Below, one piece after another: positions 7,654 through 17,550 of a stretch of 64,000 nucleotides of DNA. The position numbers and the translations under genes are program-made. The stretch's first letter is position 1; every line of letters begins with the position of its first letter. The stretch comes from Ferruginibacter lapsinanis (GTDB lineage: Bacteria > Bacteroidota > Bacteroidia > Chitinophagales > Chitinophagaceae): assembly GCF_020783315.1 (NCBI RefSeq), contig NZ_CP086063.1, forward strand, positions 3,274,501-3,338,500, in the 5' to 3' direction. The notes under the pieces were generated by a model that saw only the letters and a program-made list of their open reading frames with translations, was not told the DNA's origin and searched no databases.

Positions 7654-10152
7654 ATGAGATCATTCATCACCCTTGTATTATCACTATTTTTCTTATCGGC
7701 AACTGCACAAAAAAAAGCTGCTTTTGTGAGTGGTAAAGTGCTGGATGAAAATGAAAATCCTTTAGCAAAAGTTTCTGTAACTATTTTAGGCAAGACAACC
7801 GGTGTTATCACCAATGATAGTGGCTATTTTAAAATAAAAGTTGCCGCCGAAAAAACATTGGCACTGGTTTTCTCCTACAGTGGCTTTAGTGAAACCAAGC
7901 AAATATTTTACTTAAGCGAAAATGAAGAAGAAAAAATTACTGTAAGATTAGAAAGAAACAGTAAAGTGTTGGATGAAGTCGTAGTGGGTGATGACAGAGA
8001 AAGAGAAAGAGTTGAAACAGGGCTTACCAAGATCAATCCCAAAAGTGCCATTACATTACCTTCTACTATCGGTGGTGTAGAAGGCCTGATCAAAATCCTT
8101 GTTGGTGGTAACAACGAACTTACCTCACAGTATAATGTACGTGGAGGTAACTACGATGAGAATTTAATTTATATCAACGATTTTGAAATATTCCGTCCTT
8201 ACTTAGTAAGAAGTGGTCAACAGGAAGGGTTGAGTTTGATCAATCCTGAAATGACCAGGAATGTGAATTTTTATAATGGTGGATTTCAAAGTAAGTACGG
8301 CGATAAAATGAGCAGTGTACTGGATATCCAATATAAAAAACCCAGGGCCTTCGGTGGTTCTGTGTATGTAAGTTTATTGGAGCAAGGTTTTCATTTAGAA
8401 GGATCTGCCAAAAATGAAAAAGTTTCATACCTGATTGGTGTAAGAAATAAAAGTAATCGTAACTTATTAAGCAGCCAGGAAACACAAGGTTCATATATCC
8501 CTTCGTCAAATGACCTGCAGGCTTTTGTTACATACAAATTAAATGACAAATGGCAGTTGGAAATGCTGGCCAATTATTCAACCAGTAAGTTTTCATTCTT
8601 CCCTGAATCTGCACAAAAAACATCTTCTGTCTTCTCTCCTCTTTTTACCGCAAATCTTGGATTGGATATTTATTTTGAAGGACAGGAAAAAGATGGCTAT
8701 ACAACTAACCTTATCGGATTAAGTGCCGTAAATCAAATCAATAAAAAAACGAAACTAAAATGGATGGTCAGTCATTTTCAAAATAAAGAAAATGAGAATT
8801 TTGATATTGCAGGTGCTTACTTGTTCGGCGACAGAGACTTTGATAACAGCAGCAGCAGTTTCGGACAGATCGTAAATCCTCTGGGTGCAGGATATTATCA
8901 AAATTATGCAAGAAATGAACTGAATATTGAAGTTTGGAACGGAACACTGAAAGGTAGTATCGACAAGGGAAAGCATTTTATACAATTTGGTAACAGTATT
9001 GAACAAACGAATATAAAGGATAAATTATACGAATGGGAGTACCAGGACAGTGCCGGATATTCGTTGCAGCTAAACTCAGGCAAATTATATAATTTCTTAA
9101 ATACCAATGCGTCTCTTTCTATCCAAAAATATACCGGTTACGTGCAGGATAATATCAGTTTTAAAAATGACAAAAGAGATATCACACTACAAGGAGGCAT
9201 CAGATACAATTACAATTCTCTCAGTAAAGAATTTTTGGTAAGCCCTCGTGTACAAGCCAGCATAAAACCTAACTGGAAAAAAGATGTTGTAATAAAATTT
9301 GCAGCTGGGCTTTACAGCCAACCTCCTTTTTACAGAGAATTAAGAAAATATGACGGCACACTGAATATAGATGTAAAATCTCAAAAAAGTTACCAGCTGG
9401 TTGCCGGAATGGATTATAATTTCAAATCGAAAAATCGGCCTTTCCGTATCACAACAGAAGCTTATTACAAAAGTATGTGGGATGTTATCCCCTATGATAT
9501 TGATAATGTAAGAGTGCGATATTTTGGCAACAACAATGCCAAAGCATACGCTTACGGTATTGAAACAAGATTATACAGCGAATTGGTAAAAGACGCAGAA
9601 AGCTGGCTTAGCATAGGTTTGATGCGTACCAGAGAAAATATCGAAGGTGATCATTATTACCAATATAAAAATGCTGCCGGTGAAACTATTACCTCACGTA
9701 GTCAGGACCAGGTTCCCGTGGACAGTGTAAGAAATGAAGTGGGTTGGTTACGCCGTCCTTCAGACAGGTTGATCACCATTGGTTTATTTTTGCAGGATTA
9801 CCTCTCTACCAACAAAAACTTCAGAGTGCATTTGAACCTGTTATACGGAAGCAATATGCCTTACAATATTCCTAATAGTGTTAAATATAGAAATGGACTT
9901 ATCATTGAGCCATATATAAGAGCAGACATTGGCTTTAGTGCACTGTTACTCAGTGAAAAAAACAAACGCAGAAGTCATAGCCCTTTCAAAAATTTTGATA
10001 ACATCTGGGCAAGCTTTGAGGTATTTAATTTAATCGACCGTCGTAATACCATCTCTTATCAACTGATAAAAGATTTCAGTAATACAGTGTATAGCATTCC
10101 TAATCGATTGACTCCAAGATTAGTGAATTTTAAAATTGTAGGAAGATTTTAA
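7654..10152 (+). CDS. TonB-dependent receptor with carboxypeptidase-regulatory-like domain
   Basis: The 832-aa protein has a signal peptide (MRSFITLVLSLFFLSATAQ). A CarboxypepD_reg-like beta-sandwich follows (about residues 23-105: VSGKVLDENENPLAKVSVTI). Then comes a plug domain with NVRGGNYDENLIYINDFEIF (about 160-190) and a 22-strand-type barrel ending in a terminal Phe (LVNFKIVGRF). It imports an unknown ligand across the outer membrane using TonB energy. No SusD partner follows; the next gene is a secreted GH13 enzyme, so an oligosaccharide ligand is possible but unproven. Confidence 0.9.
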   Translation: MRSFITLVLSLFFLSATAQKKAAFVSGKVLDENENPLAKVSVTILGKTTGVITNDSGYFKIKVAAEKTLALVFSYSGFSETKQIFYLSENEEEKITVRLERNSKVLDEVVVGDDRERERVETGLTKINPKSAITLPSTIGGVEGLIKILVGGNNELTSQYNVRGGNYDENLIYINDFEIFRPYLVRSGQQEGLSLINPEMTRNVNFYNGGFQSKYGDKMSSVLDIQYKKPRAFGGSVYVSLLEQGFHLEGSAKNEKVSYLIGVRNKSNRNLLSSQETQGSYIPSSNDLQAFVTYKLNDKWQLEMLANYSTSKFSFFPESAQKTSSVFSPLFTANLGLDIYFEGQEKDGYTTNLIGLSAVNQINKKTKLKWMVSHFQNKENENFDIAGAYLFGDRDFDNSSSSFGQIVNPLGAGYYQNYARNELNIEVWNGTLKGSIDKGKHFIQFGNSIEQTNIKDKLYEWEYQDSAGYSLQLNSGKLYNFLNTNASLSIQKYTGYVQDNISFKNDKRDITLQGGIRYNYNSLSKEFLVSPRVQASIKPNWKKDVVIKFAAGLYSQPPFYRELRKYDGTLNIDVKSQKSYQLVAGMDYNFKSKNRPFRITTEAYYKSMWDVIPYDIDNVRVRYFGNNNAKAYAYGIETRLYSELVKDAESWLSIGLMRTRENIEGDHYYQYKNAAGETITSRSQDQVPVDSVRNEVGWLRRPSDRLITIGLFLQDYLSTNKNFRVHLNLLYGSNMPYNIPNSVKYRNGLIIEPYIRADIGFSALLLSEKNKRRSHSPFKNFDNIWASFEVFNLIDRRNTISYQLIKDFSNTVYSIPNRLTPRLVNFKIVGRF

Positions 10153-10194
10153 ATTTAACGGTTCGCATTATACATCAATAAAATATTTTTCATC

Positions 10195-11598
10195 ATGAAA
10201 AAGTATTTTCAAACGATTGCCTGCAGCATCATGCTTATCAGTATTGTATCATGCAACAATACCGGCAAGCAAAAACTAAGCAACGCCATAAATGACAGCA
10301 GCAATTATCTTCCCAAAAAATATGTAGAACTAAAGCATCCTGAGTGGAGTAAGAATGCTACCATCTACGAAGTAAATCTCAGGCAATTCACGCCGGAAGG
10401 AACTTTCAAAGCATTTGAATCCCATCTGCCCCGCTTAAAGGATATGGGCATTGATATAATCTGGCTGATGCCCATCAACCCTATCGGAGAGAAGAACAGG
10501 AAAGGAAAAATGGGCAGTTATTATTCTGTAAAAGATTATTATGGGGTTAACCCTCAACTTGGTACATTGGATGATCTGAAAGCATTGGTAAAGAAGATAC
10601 ACTCAATGGGTATGCATGTAATTATTGATTGGGTAGCCAATCATTCTGCGTGGGACAATCCATTGGCCACCGAACATCCTGATTGGTACAGCAAAACACC
10701 CGAAGGAAATTTTCAACCTACTCCATGGTATGATTGGGATGATGTAATTGATTTTGACTATGATAAACCTGGCCTGCGTAAATACATGACTGAGGCATTG
10801 AAATACTGGGTAAAAGAAGCTGATATTGATGGATACCGTTGTGATGTAGCAGGATTTATTCCCGTAGATTTCTGGGATAACGCAAGAAAGGAATTAGACC
10901 AGATAAAACCGGTATTTATGCTGGCGGAATGGGAATCGAGAGACCTGCACAAAAATGCTTTTGACATGACTTACTCCTGGAGCCTGTGGGAAAAAATGCA
11001 TGCAGTAACTGCTGATAAAAAAAACATCGGTGGATTGGTAGAATACATGGCACATGATGTAAGTACCTTTCCGAAAGATGCTTACAGAATGACCTTTACT
11101 GAAAACCATGATAAAAATTCGTGGGAAGGAAATCAATATTCTAATTTCGGAGACGGACTGCAAGCCTCTATGGTACTGGCAGGAGTGGTAAATGGTATGC
11201 CGCTCGTTTACAGCGGGCAGGAAGCCGGACTCAATCGTTCGCTGGCATTCTTTGAAAAAGATTCCATCCATTGGCAGCAACATCCTTTCTTCAATATCTA
11301 TAAAAAACTTTTTGAGCTGAAACATAAGAACCAGGCATTATGGAATGGAGCCTGGGGCGGAGAAATGATTCGGATCTTTAATGATATGCCTAACCAGGTC
11401 ATTTCATTTTCCCGAGAAAAGAATGGAGATAAAGTGATACCTGTGATCAATTACAGCAACAAACCAGTGAAAGTAATCCTGAATTCAAAATACCAGAAAG
11501 GTACCTACACCGAATTATTTACAGGAACAAAATATGAGTTAAAGGGTGACGATGAGATCTCTTTGCCAGCCTGGGGATACCTCGTGTTGGTTAAATAA
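10195..11598 (+). CDS. Alpha-amylase-family (GH13) lipoprotein
   Basis: The 467-aa protein has a lipoprotein signal (CSIMLISIVSC, Cys20). GH13 motifs in order: VIIDWVANHS (region I), DGYRCDVAGFIP with the nucleophile Asp (region II), FMLAEWES with the acid Glu (region III), and MTFTENHDKNSW (region IV, NHD). The all-beta C-terminal domain ends PAWGYLVLVK. It should hydrolyse alpha-glucans at the cell surface or in the periplasm. It is 42 bp downstream of the TonB receptor gene and shares a bidirectional terminator with the convergent M42 gene. Confidence 0.92.
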   Translation: MKKYFQTIACSIMLISIVSCNNTGKQKLSNAINDSSNYLPKKYVELKHPEWSKNATIYEVNLRQFTPEGTFKAFESHLPRLKDMGIDIIWLMPINPIGEKNRKGKMGSYYSVKDYYGVNPQLGTLDDLKALVKKIHSMGMHVIIDWVANHSAWDNPLATEHPDWYSKTPEGNFQPTPWYDWDDVIDFDYDKPGLRKYMTEALKYWVKEADIDGYRCDVAGFIPVDFWDNARKELDQIKPVFMLAEWESRDLHKNAFDMTYSWSLWEKMHAVTADKKNIGGLVEYMAHDVSTFPKDAYRMTFTENHDKNSWEGNQYSNFGDGLQASMVLAGVVNGMPLVYSGQEAGLNRSLAFFEKDSIHWQQHPFFNIYKKLFELKHKNQALWNGAWGGEMIRIFNDMPNQVISFSREKNGDKVIPVINYSNKPVKVILNSKYQKGTYTELFTGTKYELKGDDEISLPAWGYLVLVK

Positions 11599-11633
11599 AA
11601 AAGATCCGAAGTGCATTGCTTCGGATCTTTTTT
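11597..11633. terminator. Bidirectional terminator between convergent genes
   Basis: The arms aaaaaagatccgaag (11597-11611) and cttcggatctttttt (11619-11633) are perfectly complementary over 15 bp, with T-runs on both strands. It serves the GH13 gene (+) and the M42 peptidase gene (-). Confidence 0.9.
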
Positions 11634-11640
11634 ATATTGA

Positions 11641-12747
11641 CTAAAAATAACTCAGGTTAGTTTTAGGTGTTAAGGTCAGCAACGTTTCATACATCAGTTT
11701 GATGGTGTTCTCCACGTCATCTTTATGCAGCATTTCTACCGTTGTATGCATGTAGCGTAAAGGAATAGAGATCAATACAGACGGGCAGCCGTCATTTGCA
11801 TATGCAAAAGAATCCGTATCAGTTCCTGTACTTCTGCTTACAGTGTGTAACTGCACAGGAATTTTTGTTTTGCTGGCAACATGCTGCACAACATCCAACA
11901 ATTTATTATGTACTGCAGGACCAAACGTTAAAGAAGGTCCTTTACCACAAACTGTGTCTCCCTGGATGATCTTGCTGATCATCGGCGTAGAGGTATCATG
12001 CGTTACATCGGTAATGATAGCGACATCAGGCTTGATCCTTCTTGCGATCATCTCCGCTCCTCTTAAACCAATTTCTTCCTGCACTGCATTTACAATGTAT
12101 AAACCAAAAGGTAATTTCTTTTTGTTTTCTTTCAGCAGTCTTGCAACTTCAGCGATCATAAAACCACCAATACGGTTGTCGAATGCTCTGCCTATTAAAT
12201 TACCATAGGCTAATTCTTCATACCCGGCCTCATAGGTAGCTACTGCACCAATATGTATTCCCAGGTCTTCTGCTTCCTTTTTTGTTCTTGCGCCACAATC
12301 CAAAAACAAATTATCTACTTTAGGTTGTGGTTCTTTCGCTTCAGGGTTTTGCAACCTGGTATGAATAGCCGGCCAGCCGAATACCGCTTTTACAGCGCCT
12401 TTTTTCCCATGTATCAAAACCCTCATTGAAGGAGCGATCTGGTGATCCACACCACCATTACGTTTCAGATAGATTAATCCTTCCGGAGAAATATAATTTA
12501 CAAACCAGCTGATCTCATCCGCATGCGCTTCAATTACTACCTTAAAGGTTGCCGTAGGGTTAATTACTCCCACAGCTGTTCCGTATGGATCAGTAAAAAA
12601 ACTATCGGTAAATGGTTTGATATACTCCAGCCACATTTTTTGTCCGCTGCTTTCAAACCCTGTAGGAGAAGGGTTATTGATATAGTCTTTTAAGAAAGTG
12701 TAAGATTTTTCTGTAAGAATACTTTTCGCTTTTTTTGCCTTTGCCAT
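11641..12747 (-). CDS. M42-family metallopeptidase (glutamyl aminopeptidase/endoglucanase-like)
   Basis: The 368-aa cytosolic peptidase has the dinuclear metal ligands of clan MH: EAHADEISW (His), GRAFDNRIGG (bridging Asp), VQEEIGLRGAE (catalytic Glu and ligand Glu), ITDVTHDTS (Asp) and PLRYMHTTVEM (His). It should form a tetrahedral dodecamer that trims peptides from the N-terminus. No signal peptide is present; the N-terminus is lysine-rich. Confidence 0.93.
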   Translation of the reverse strand: MAKAKKAKSILTEKSYTFLKDYINNPSPTGFESSGQKMWLEYIKPFTDSFFTDPYGTAVGVINPTATFKVVIEAHADEISWFVNYISPEGLIYLKRNGGVDHQIAPSMRVLIHGKKGAVKAVFGWPAIHTRLQNPEAKEPQPKVDNLFLDCGARTKKEAEDLGIHIGAVATYEAGYEELAYGNLIGRAFDNRIGGFMIAEVARLLKENKKKLPFGLYIVNAVQEEIGLRGAEMIARRIKPDVAIITDVTHDTSTPMISKIIQGDTVCGKGPSLTFGPAVHNKLLDVVQHVASKTKIPVQLHTVSRSTGTDTDSFAYANDGCPSVLISIPLRYMHTTVEMLHKDDVENTIKLMYETLLTLTPKTNLSYF

Positions 12748-12775
12748 AGTAAATTTTTATAAGAAACAAATTTAA

Positions 12776-13525
12776 TTAAATACTTGCTACGAATGTTGTA
12801 AGTGCTGAAAATAACATTAACCCATCTATTATAAAATAATAGAAAAAATACCCTTGCTTTTTTGTCGAAAAATAATAGGCTATCAACAATGCCAATGCAG
12901 ATACCTGCAATGCGGCAAACTGTTTTGCTGTTATCCCATAATGATAATAGAAAAAATTGGTGGCAAACAATGCAATAAATGTCACCCAGATAAAAATACG
13001 CAATGCTTTAGGAGATAGGTCTGTAGCCAAACTACGCATCCCTCTTATTTTATCAATTGCACTATCCCTGCTATCGAAAATAATGCAAAGCATCAGCATG
13101 AATAAAAAACGCCGCATACAAATAAACCCATCAGATGCTGTTAATGCTGCAGGAGGAATATGAACGGGAAGGTAGGCCGTTACATACATCCACGACAGAC
13201 TCAACACGATAGTTTTTAATACGCCGAACCTTCTTGTAAAATTTAAAAACTTAAATGGCAATAAGGGCAGTGTATATAATACAGTTAAACCAACCGCTGG
13301 CAATACATACAATAAAGGCAACTCCGATCGCATAAAACAAATAAGCGTGCCAACTCCTGCAATAAGCAAGAGGCTGATCTTGCCGGCTTCTTTACCCAAA
13401 TTGAAATTGCTGAAATATCTTTTACTTACCAACCAATAGAAATTATAACTGCATAAAGTAGCAAAAAAAATAAAGCCCATCAGGTAGATATCAATGGGAG
13501 TATTTGTTAACTGAAATGTTTGCAA
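12776..13525 (-). CDS. UbiA-like prenyltransferase-fold membrane protein
   Basis: The 249-aa protein has about eight hydrophobic helices. The motif FDSRDSAIDKIRGMRSLATD (about residues 150-170) resembles the second Asp-rich motif of the UbiA family (DxxxDxxxG...TLA). The first NDxxD motif is not obvious; the equivalent loop reads SYNFYWLVSKRYF. It may therefore be a divergent, possibly non-catalytic member. It lies 28 bp upstream of the M42 gene on the minus strand. Confidence 0.6.
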   Translation of the reverse strand: MQTFQLTNTPIDIYLMGFIFFATLCSYNFYWLVSKRYFSNFNLGKEAGKISLLLIAGVGTLICFMRSELPLLYVLPAVGLTVLYTLPLLPFKFLNFTRRFGVLKTIVLSLSWMYVTAYLPVHIPPAALTASDGFICMRRFLFMLMLCIIFDSRDSAIDKIRGMRSLATDLSPKALRIFIWVTFIALFATNFFYYHYGITAKQFAALQVSALALLIAYYFSTKKQGYFFYYFIIDGLMLFSALTTFVASI

Positions 13526-13601
13526 AGAAAGTGCAGCTGCACAAAACGCAACAAAAATGGAATGGGATAAGATGAAATGTAAAATCTTTTTCAGGAAGAT
13601 T

Positions 13602-14036
13602 TTATTTAATAATTACAATTGTTTCTGAACTGACAGTATCACTTTTGTTTTGCTTACTATCTTTTATTACAAATTGAAAATAACAGGTGTCATTATTGGC
13701 ACAAAGTGGCTCCTGAATTGGAGGAATACCATCTACACGATAACCATAGGTAACAAAAATATCTCCATTTACATTTTTGGTAGGAGGAAAAGCAGGCAAC
13801 GCAAAACTATCTTTAAAGAAATTCAACGAGCATTTCGGATTAACCTCTCTGAGGAATATTGAATCCACATCACCTTCCGAATCAGTAAAACCAAGTGTAA
13901 ACTTAAGTATCTGCCCTTTATCCAACACCTTCGTATTTACAGATTTGTACTTTAACTGTGGAGCTGTTGTAAATTTATCCTTTTTACAACCAATAAAAAG
14001 TAAGGTAAATATGGCTATTAAAATTGTGTATCGCAT
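13602..14036 (-). CDS. Hypothetical lipoprotein
   Basis: The 144-aa protein has a lipoprotein signal, MRYTILIAIFTLLFIGC, with Cys17 followed by KKDK. The mature part looks like a small beta-sandwich (GQILKFTLGFTDSEGDVDSI ... CYFQFVIKDSKQNKSDTVSS), an Ig/cadherin-like pattern seen in Bacteroidota surface lipoproteins. Function is unknown. It is divergent from the acyltransferase gene with a 30-bp spacer. Confidence 0.75.
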   Translation of the reverse strand: MRYTILIAIFTLLFIGCKKDKFTTAPQLKYKSVNTKVLDKGQILKFTLGFTDSEGDVDSIFLREVNPKCSLNFFKDSFALPAFPPTKNVNGDIFVTYGYRVDGIPPIQEPLCANNDTCYFQFVIKDSKQNKSDTVSSETIVIIK

Positions 14037-14066
14037 CTTTGTATCTATGTATCACAAATTTAATGA

Positions 14067-15077
14067 TTGAAATTGAATACTGCTGTTAAAAATATCGACT
14101 GGCCTGACAAGGTCTTTTCTGTCACTCCCGAAAATTTCGAGGAGCTGGCATTGGCTATATTTCAATTTCAACATGAGTTTAATCCCGTATACAATCAATA
14201 TTGCCGGAGTTTACATATCGATATAGCCAACATCACTTCTTTAGAAAAGATCCCTTTCTTACCCATCAGTTTTTTTAAAACACATACGATCAAGACAACT
14301 GATTTTGAAGCAGAAGTAATTTTTGAAAGCAGTGGCACTACAAAAACGATCAACAGTAAACATCATGTAAAAAGTATCGATATCTATCAGGAAAGTTTCA
14401 CCAGGGGATTTGATCTGTTTTATGATGCAGACCATTGCATCATTGCATTACTCCCATCTTACTTAGAACGAAATAATTCTTCCTTAGTAATGATGGTTGA
14501 TAAATTGATAACAGCCAGTAATCATCCCAGAAGTGGTTTTTATTTGCATGATCTCTTTGCATTACAAGAAACCATCTTGGCACTTGAAAAAGAAAAACAA
14601 AAGACCTTATTGATTGGCGCCACCTTTGCTTTGCTCGATTTTGCTGAACAGTTTCCTATGTCATTGCAATACACAACCATAATGGAAACAGGTGGCATGA
14701 AAGGACGGAGAAAAGAAATTACACGTGCTGAAGTGCATGAAATTTTATGCAATAGTTTTCATGCAAAAAAAATACATTCTGAATATGGGATGACAGAATT
14801 ATTAAGTCAGGCATATTCAAAAGGCGATGGTATTTTTAACTGCCCGCCGTGGATGAAAATTTTAGTCAGGGAAGATGATGATCCATTCAGCATTCAATCT
14901 GCCTCATTGAATAAAACATATAGCGGAGCCGTAAATATCATAGATCTGGCAAACATCTATTCCTGCTCATTTATTGCTGCCGAAGATGCAGGAAAGTTAT
15001 ACCCCGATGGAAGTGTTGAAATAATCGGCAGACTTGATAATAGTGATATCAGAGGTTGTAGCTTGCTAACGTTGTAG
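14067..15077 (+). CDS. LuxE/PaaK-like acyl-protein synthetase (acyltransferase)
   Basis: The 336-aa protein uses a TTG start (14067), since no in-frame ATG precedes FLPISFFKTHTIKT. It has adenylate-forming LuxE-type features: FESSGTTK near residue 90 (the Ser/Thr/Gly-rich loop), IIALLPSYLERNNSSLV, EYGMTELLSQAY (adenylation motif) and IGRLDNSDIRG at the C-terminus. The family activates acyl groups for transfer to a protein or CoA. The specific substrate is unknown. Its 3' end overlaps the convergent thioredoxin gene by 12 bp. Confidence 0.8.
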   Translation: MKLNTAVKNIDWPDKVFSVTPENFEELALAIFQFQHEFNPVYNQYCRSLHIDIANITSLEKIPFLPISFFKTHTIKTTDFEAEVIFESSGTTKTINSKHHVKSIDIYQESFTRGFDLFYDADHCIIALLPSYLERNNSSLVMMVDKLITASNHPRSGFYLHDLFALQETILALEKEKQKTLLIGATFALLDFAEQFPMSLQYTTIMETGGMKGRRKEITRAEVHEILCNSFHAKKIHSEYGMTELLSQAYSKGDGIFNCPPWMKILVREDDDPFSIQSASLNKTYSGAVNIIDLANIYSCSFIAAEDAGKLYPDGSVEIIGRLDNSDIRGCSLLTL

Positions 15078-15542
15078 CAGTTCTTCAATTTTGTACTTTA
15101 ATTCTCTCCCTTCCAGATCAATACCGGCAATTACGCCGTTCTTATCTAATAGGAAAGAAGCCGGAATACCATTTACCCCATATGTTTCAGCAACTGCCGA
15201 TCTCCAGGCATCCTTATCCATCACTTGTGTATAGGTGATCCTGTCTTTTTTAATAGCCTTTATCCAGGCTTGCTTCTTATAATCTAATGAAACACCAAAT
15301 ATTTCAAACCCTTGTGCTTTGTATTTTTTATACAAGGCTACCACCTTGGGATTGGCTTGCCTGCAAGGCCCACACCAGCTGGCCCAAAAATCTATCAGCA
15401 CAACCTTGCCTCTTAAAGATGACAGGTGAAGTATACTGTCTTTTGTATTCGGTAAACTTATTTCGGGGGCAAGCCTTCCTACGGCAACCTGTGCCTTGGC
15501 CACTCCTGTAAAAAGCAATACTAACAACAGCCATCTCTTCAT
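15066..15542 (-). CDS. TlpA/ResA-like periplasmic thioredoxin
   Basis: The 158-aa protein starts MKRWLLLVLLFTGVAKAQ (signal peptide; the ATG at 15542 is preferred over 15551). The AhpC/TSA-thioredoxin fold carries IDFWASWCGPCRQANP with the active-site CGPC, and a cis-Pro loop (GVNGIPASFLLD). It reduces disulfides or supports heme/copper maturation in the periplasm. Its 3' end overlaps the LuxE-like gene tail-to-tail. Confidence 0.9.
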   Translation of the reverse strand: MKRWLLLVLLFTGVAKAQVAVGRLAPEISLPNTKDSILHLSSLRGKVVLIDFWASWCGPCRQANPKVVALYKKYKAQGFEIFGVSLDYKKQAWIKAIKKDRITYTQVMDKDAWRSAVAETYGVNGIPASFLLDKNGVIAGIDLEGRELKYKIEELLQR

Positions 15543-15600
15543 CGACAACAATTTTTCTTTTTAAATAATGATAATATGAATAACAATATCTTTTTCATTT

Positions 15601-16401
15601 TTAATACGCATTGAAAAAATTATACTCTACTCTTAACAAAACGCCACGTTCCATCGACCTGTAAAATTTATCCGTCAATGGAAATCTGTATCCTATATCC
15701 ACTCTGGCCCTGCTATTAAAGATCATTTGCAAAGAAGGTGCCAGATCGAGGTATGAAAATTTCCTGCCCAAATTAGTCTGACCAAGTAATTCAACCATCA
15801 AATTTACATTTGTTTGTTTGTAACTGGTGTAATCAGCAGGCAACATTAACTTTCCGATAGAGAATGAATAATTGAATGCATTACGAAAATCATCTGCAAA
15901 AATATATTTACCATTATCAAAGGCATGCACAACTGAAGCATTGGCAGATAAAGCGATCTTCTGAACCAATTGTGTAGCCACTATCCCTCCCTCATAACCG
16001 CTATTGGTTCCATACAAATTGATCGAAGCATCATGTATCAGACCATCATTCAGGCTATACCTGCCAAAAGCCGCCATCCTGAAATGACTATGAATGTCAT
16101 CAATACTGTAGAACCGGTATTTAGCATACACACTCGCCCCTTCTGCATTAAATTTACCCGATACATTACTAAAAAAAGCATCCATATGTATCATTACTTT
16201 TTTAGATATCCCAAACATTACTTCCGGAATCAGGTGATACTCATTCTTTCCGGTATGCTTGTTTTTCATCAGCATATTATTCATTCTTATACCAACACTT
16301 TTAGCCGCCATATTACTGGCAGGCTCTGTATACACAAAGAGCTCTTGCGCTTTTACGGCATGATGCAAACAAAAAAACAATATGATCAGCAATATTCTCA
16401 T
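15601..16401 (-). CDS. Outer-membrane beta-barrel protein of the metal cluster
   Basis: The 266-aa protein has a signal peptide, MRILLIILFFCLHHAVKAQ, from the ATG at 16401; the 16443 start only adds sequence overlapping a terminator. The mature part consists of alternating beta strands (GIRMNNMLMKNKHTGKNEYH, LAPSLQMIFNSRARVDIGYR) and ends in an aromatic-rich strand (RVEYNFFNAY), typical of an outer-membrane barrel. It lies directly downstream of two HMA-domain genes, so a metal-related role is plausible but inferred only from context. Confidence 0.7.
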   Translation of the reverse strand: MRILLIILFFCLHHAVKAQELFVYTEPASNMAAKSVGIRMNNMLMKNKHTGKNEYHLIPEVMFGISKKVMIHMDAFFSNVSGKFNAEGASVYAKYRFYSIDDIHSHFRMAAFGRYSLNDGLIHDASINLYGTNSGYEGGIVATQLVQKIALSANASVVHAFDNGKYIFADDFRNAFNYSFSIGKLMLPADYTSYKQTNVNLMVELLGQTNLGRKFSYLDLAPSLQMIFNSRARVDIGYRFPLTDKFYRSMERGVLLRVEYNFFNAY

Positions 16402-16410
16402 AACAAAAAA

Positions 16411-16439
16411 ATGGTGCCGCAACCTTATTGCGGCACCAT
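16411..16439 (-). terminator. Terminator after the HMA gene
   Basis: The stem atggtgccgca (16411-16421) / tgcggcaccat (16429-16439) is followed on the minus strand by TTTTTTTG. It lies between the HMA gene stop (16451) and the barrel gene start (16401). Confidence 0.85.
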
Positions 16440-16450
16440 ACAATAATAAA

Positions 16451-16993
16451 CTAAATAGTTACATGAAATATTCTTGTTCCTTTAGCCAACTTGTCTTTTG
16501 TGCAACAAGCCTCTGCTACTCCGGTCTGGTAACATTGCATTACAGTAAAACGGCTATTCTTTTTAAATTCTTTAGCCGACACAAATCCTTTATCTATAAA
16601 GCGAATTTGTTTATCCCCATTCACCGTTTGATCTGTAACATTCAAAAAATGAAATACAGTACCATTAATGGTGGTGTGTTTATCATTCGTTACAACTGCA
16701 TTATCAAAATGAATGGTGGCAACAAAATTTGCTACAAAAAAACCGGCATCTTCTACTTTCTTTTTCAACTTGTCAAAATCAACTGTATGATCCGGCTTAA
16801 ATGAAATATCAAAAGTTGAATTTTTGATATTTGCATCTACCTTATCTACAAAGTCCAGCGAACGCAACGCTTTATTGATAGCATTGCTACACATGCTGCA
16901 GGTTAATCCACTTGCCTGTATAGACACCTTGGTTACCTGCGCCTGCGTGGCAAACGAAAAAAGAACAGTAATTGTCAGCAATATTTTTTTCAT
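16451..16993 (-). CDS. Secreted HMA-domain metal-binding protein
   Basis: The 180-aa protein from the ATG at 16993 has the signal peptide MKKILLTITVLFSFATQAQ. A heavy-metal-associated ferredoxin-like domain follows (VSIQASGLTCSMCSNAINKA, the CxxC metal site, through VEDAGFFVA). The C-terminal domain contains two Cys segments (VMQCYQTGVAEACCTKD). It probably binds Cu or another soft metal in the periplasm. It is 11 bp downstream of the next HMA gene, in the same operon. Confidence 0.85.
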   Translation of the reverse strand: MKKILLTITVLFSFATQAQVTKVSIQASGLTCSMCSNAINKALRSLDFVDKVDANIKNSTFDISFKPDHTVDFDKLKKKVEDAGFFVANFVATIHFDNAVVTNDKHTTINGTVFHFLNVTDQTVNGDKQIRFIDKGFVSAKEFKKNSRFTVMQCYQTGVAEACCTKDKLAKGTRIFHVTI

Positions 16994-17004
16994 ATTGATA
17001 CTGT

Positions 17005-17550
17005 TTACATTGTACAACAAGACTTCTCTTGTCCACATGATTTATCTGTTACAGATGCATGTTCTTTACAACAAGCTTTGCCTTTTACACAACCTTTTTC
17101 TTTACAACATTTGGCATCTTTGCAACATTTCATTTCTTTACAGGCAGCTGCATCTTTACCACATTTTTCCATATTGCAGCATTTTTTTACCTCTTCGGTA
17201 GTAACTGGTTTTCTATCATACTGGCAACAACCGGGAAGTTTATTATATGCAGCATCACTTGCTACAAAATCCTGTGTATCATATCCGGCAGCAGCTACTG
17301 ATTGTTGTATTCTTTCAGTAGATGTTTTAGCGCCATCATATGTAACAACTAATTCTTTTGTTTCTTCACTCCAAACCGCTGTAGCGGCACCACTGTTTTT
17401 AGCAGCTTTCTCTATCTTTTTCTTACAGGTTTCGCAATTGCCCCAAACTTTAATGGTAGCTGTATTGGCCACTGCTCCCTTTTGTGCAAACGATGTAAAA
17501 CTGTTGAAGATGCTGAATAATATTACAGCGTATATTGATAATGCTTTCAT
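17005..17550 (-). CDS. HMA-domain protein with Cys-rich metallothionein-like tail
   Basis: The 181-aa protein has a signal peptide (MKALSIYAVILFSIFNSFTSFA), an HMA domain (IKVWGNCETCKKKIEKAAK, CxxC at about 38-41) and a tail of about 70 residues. The tail holds 16 Cys, mostly as CC and CxxxC (CCNMEKCGKD, EMKCCKDAKCCKEKGC, KSCGQEKSCCTM). The tail is lysine-rich, like bacterial metallothioneins. Predicted role: soft-metal buffering outside the cytoplasm. It is co-oriented with the second HMA gene. Confidence 0.85.
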   Translation of the reverse strand: MKALSIYAVILFSIFNSFTSFAQKGAVANTATIKVWGNCETCKKKIEKAAKNSGAATAVWSEETKELVVTYDGAKTSTERIQQSVAAAGYDTQDFVASDAAYNKLPGCCQYDRKPVTTEEVKKCCNMEKCGKDAAACKEMKCCKDAKCCKEKGCVKGKACCKEHASVTDKSCGQEKSCCTM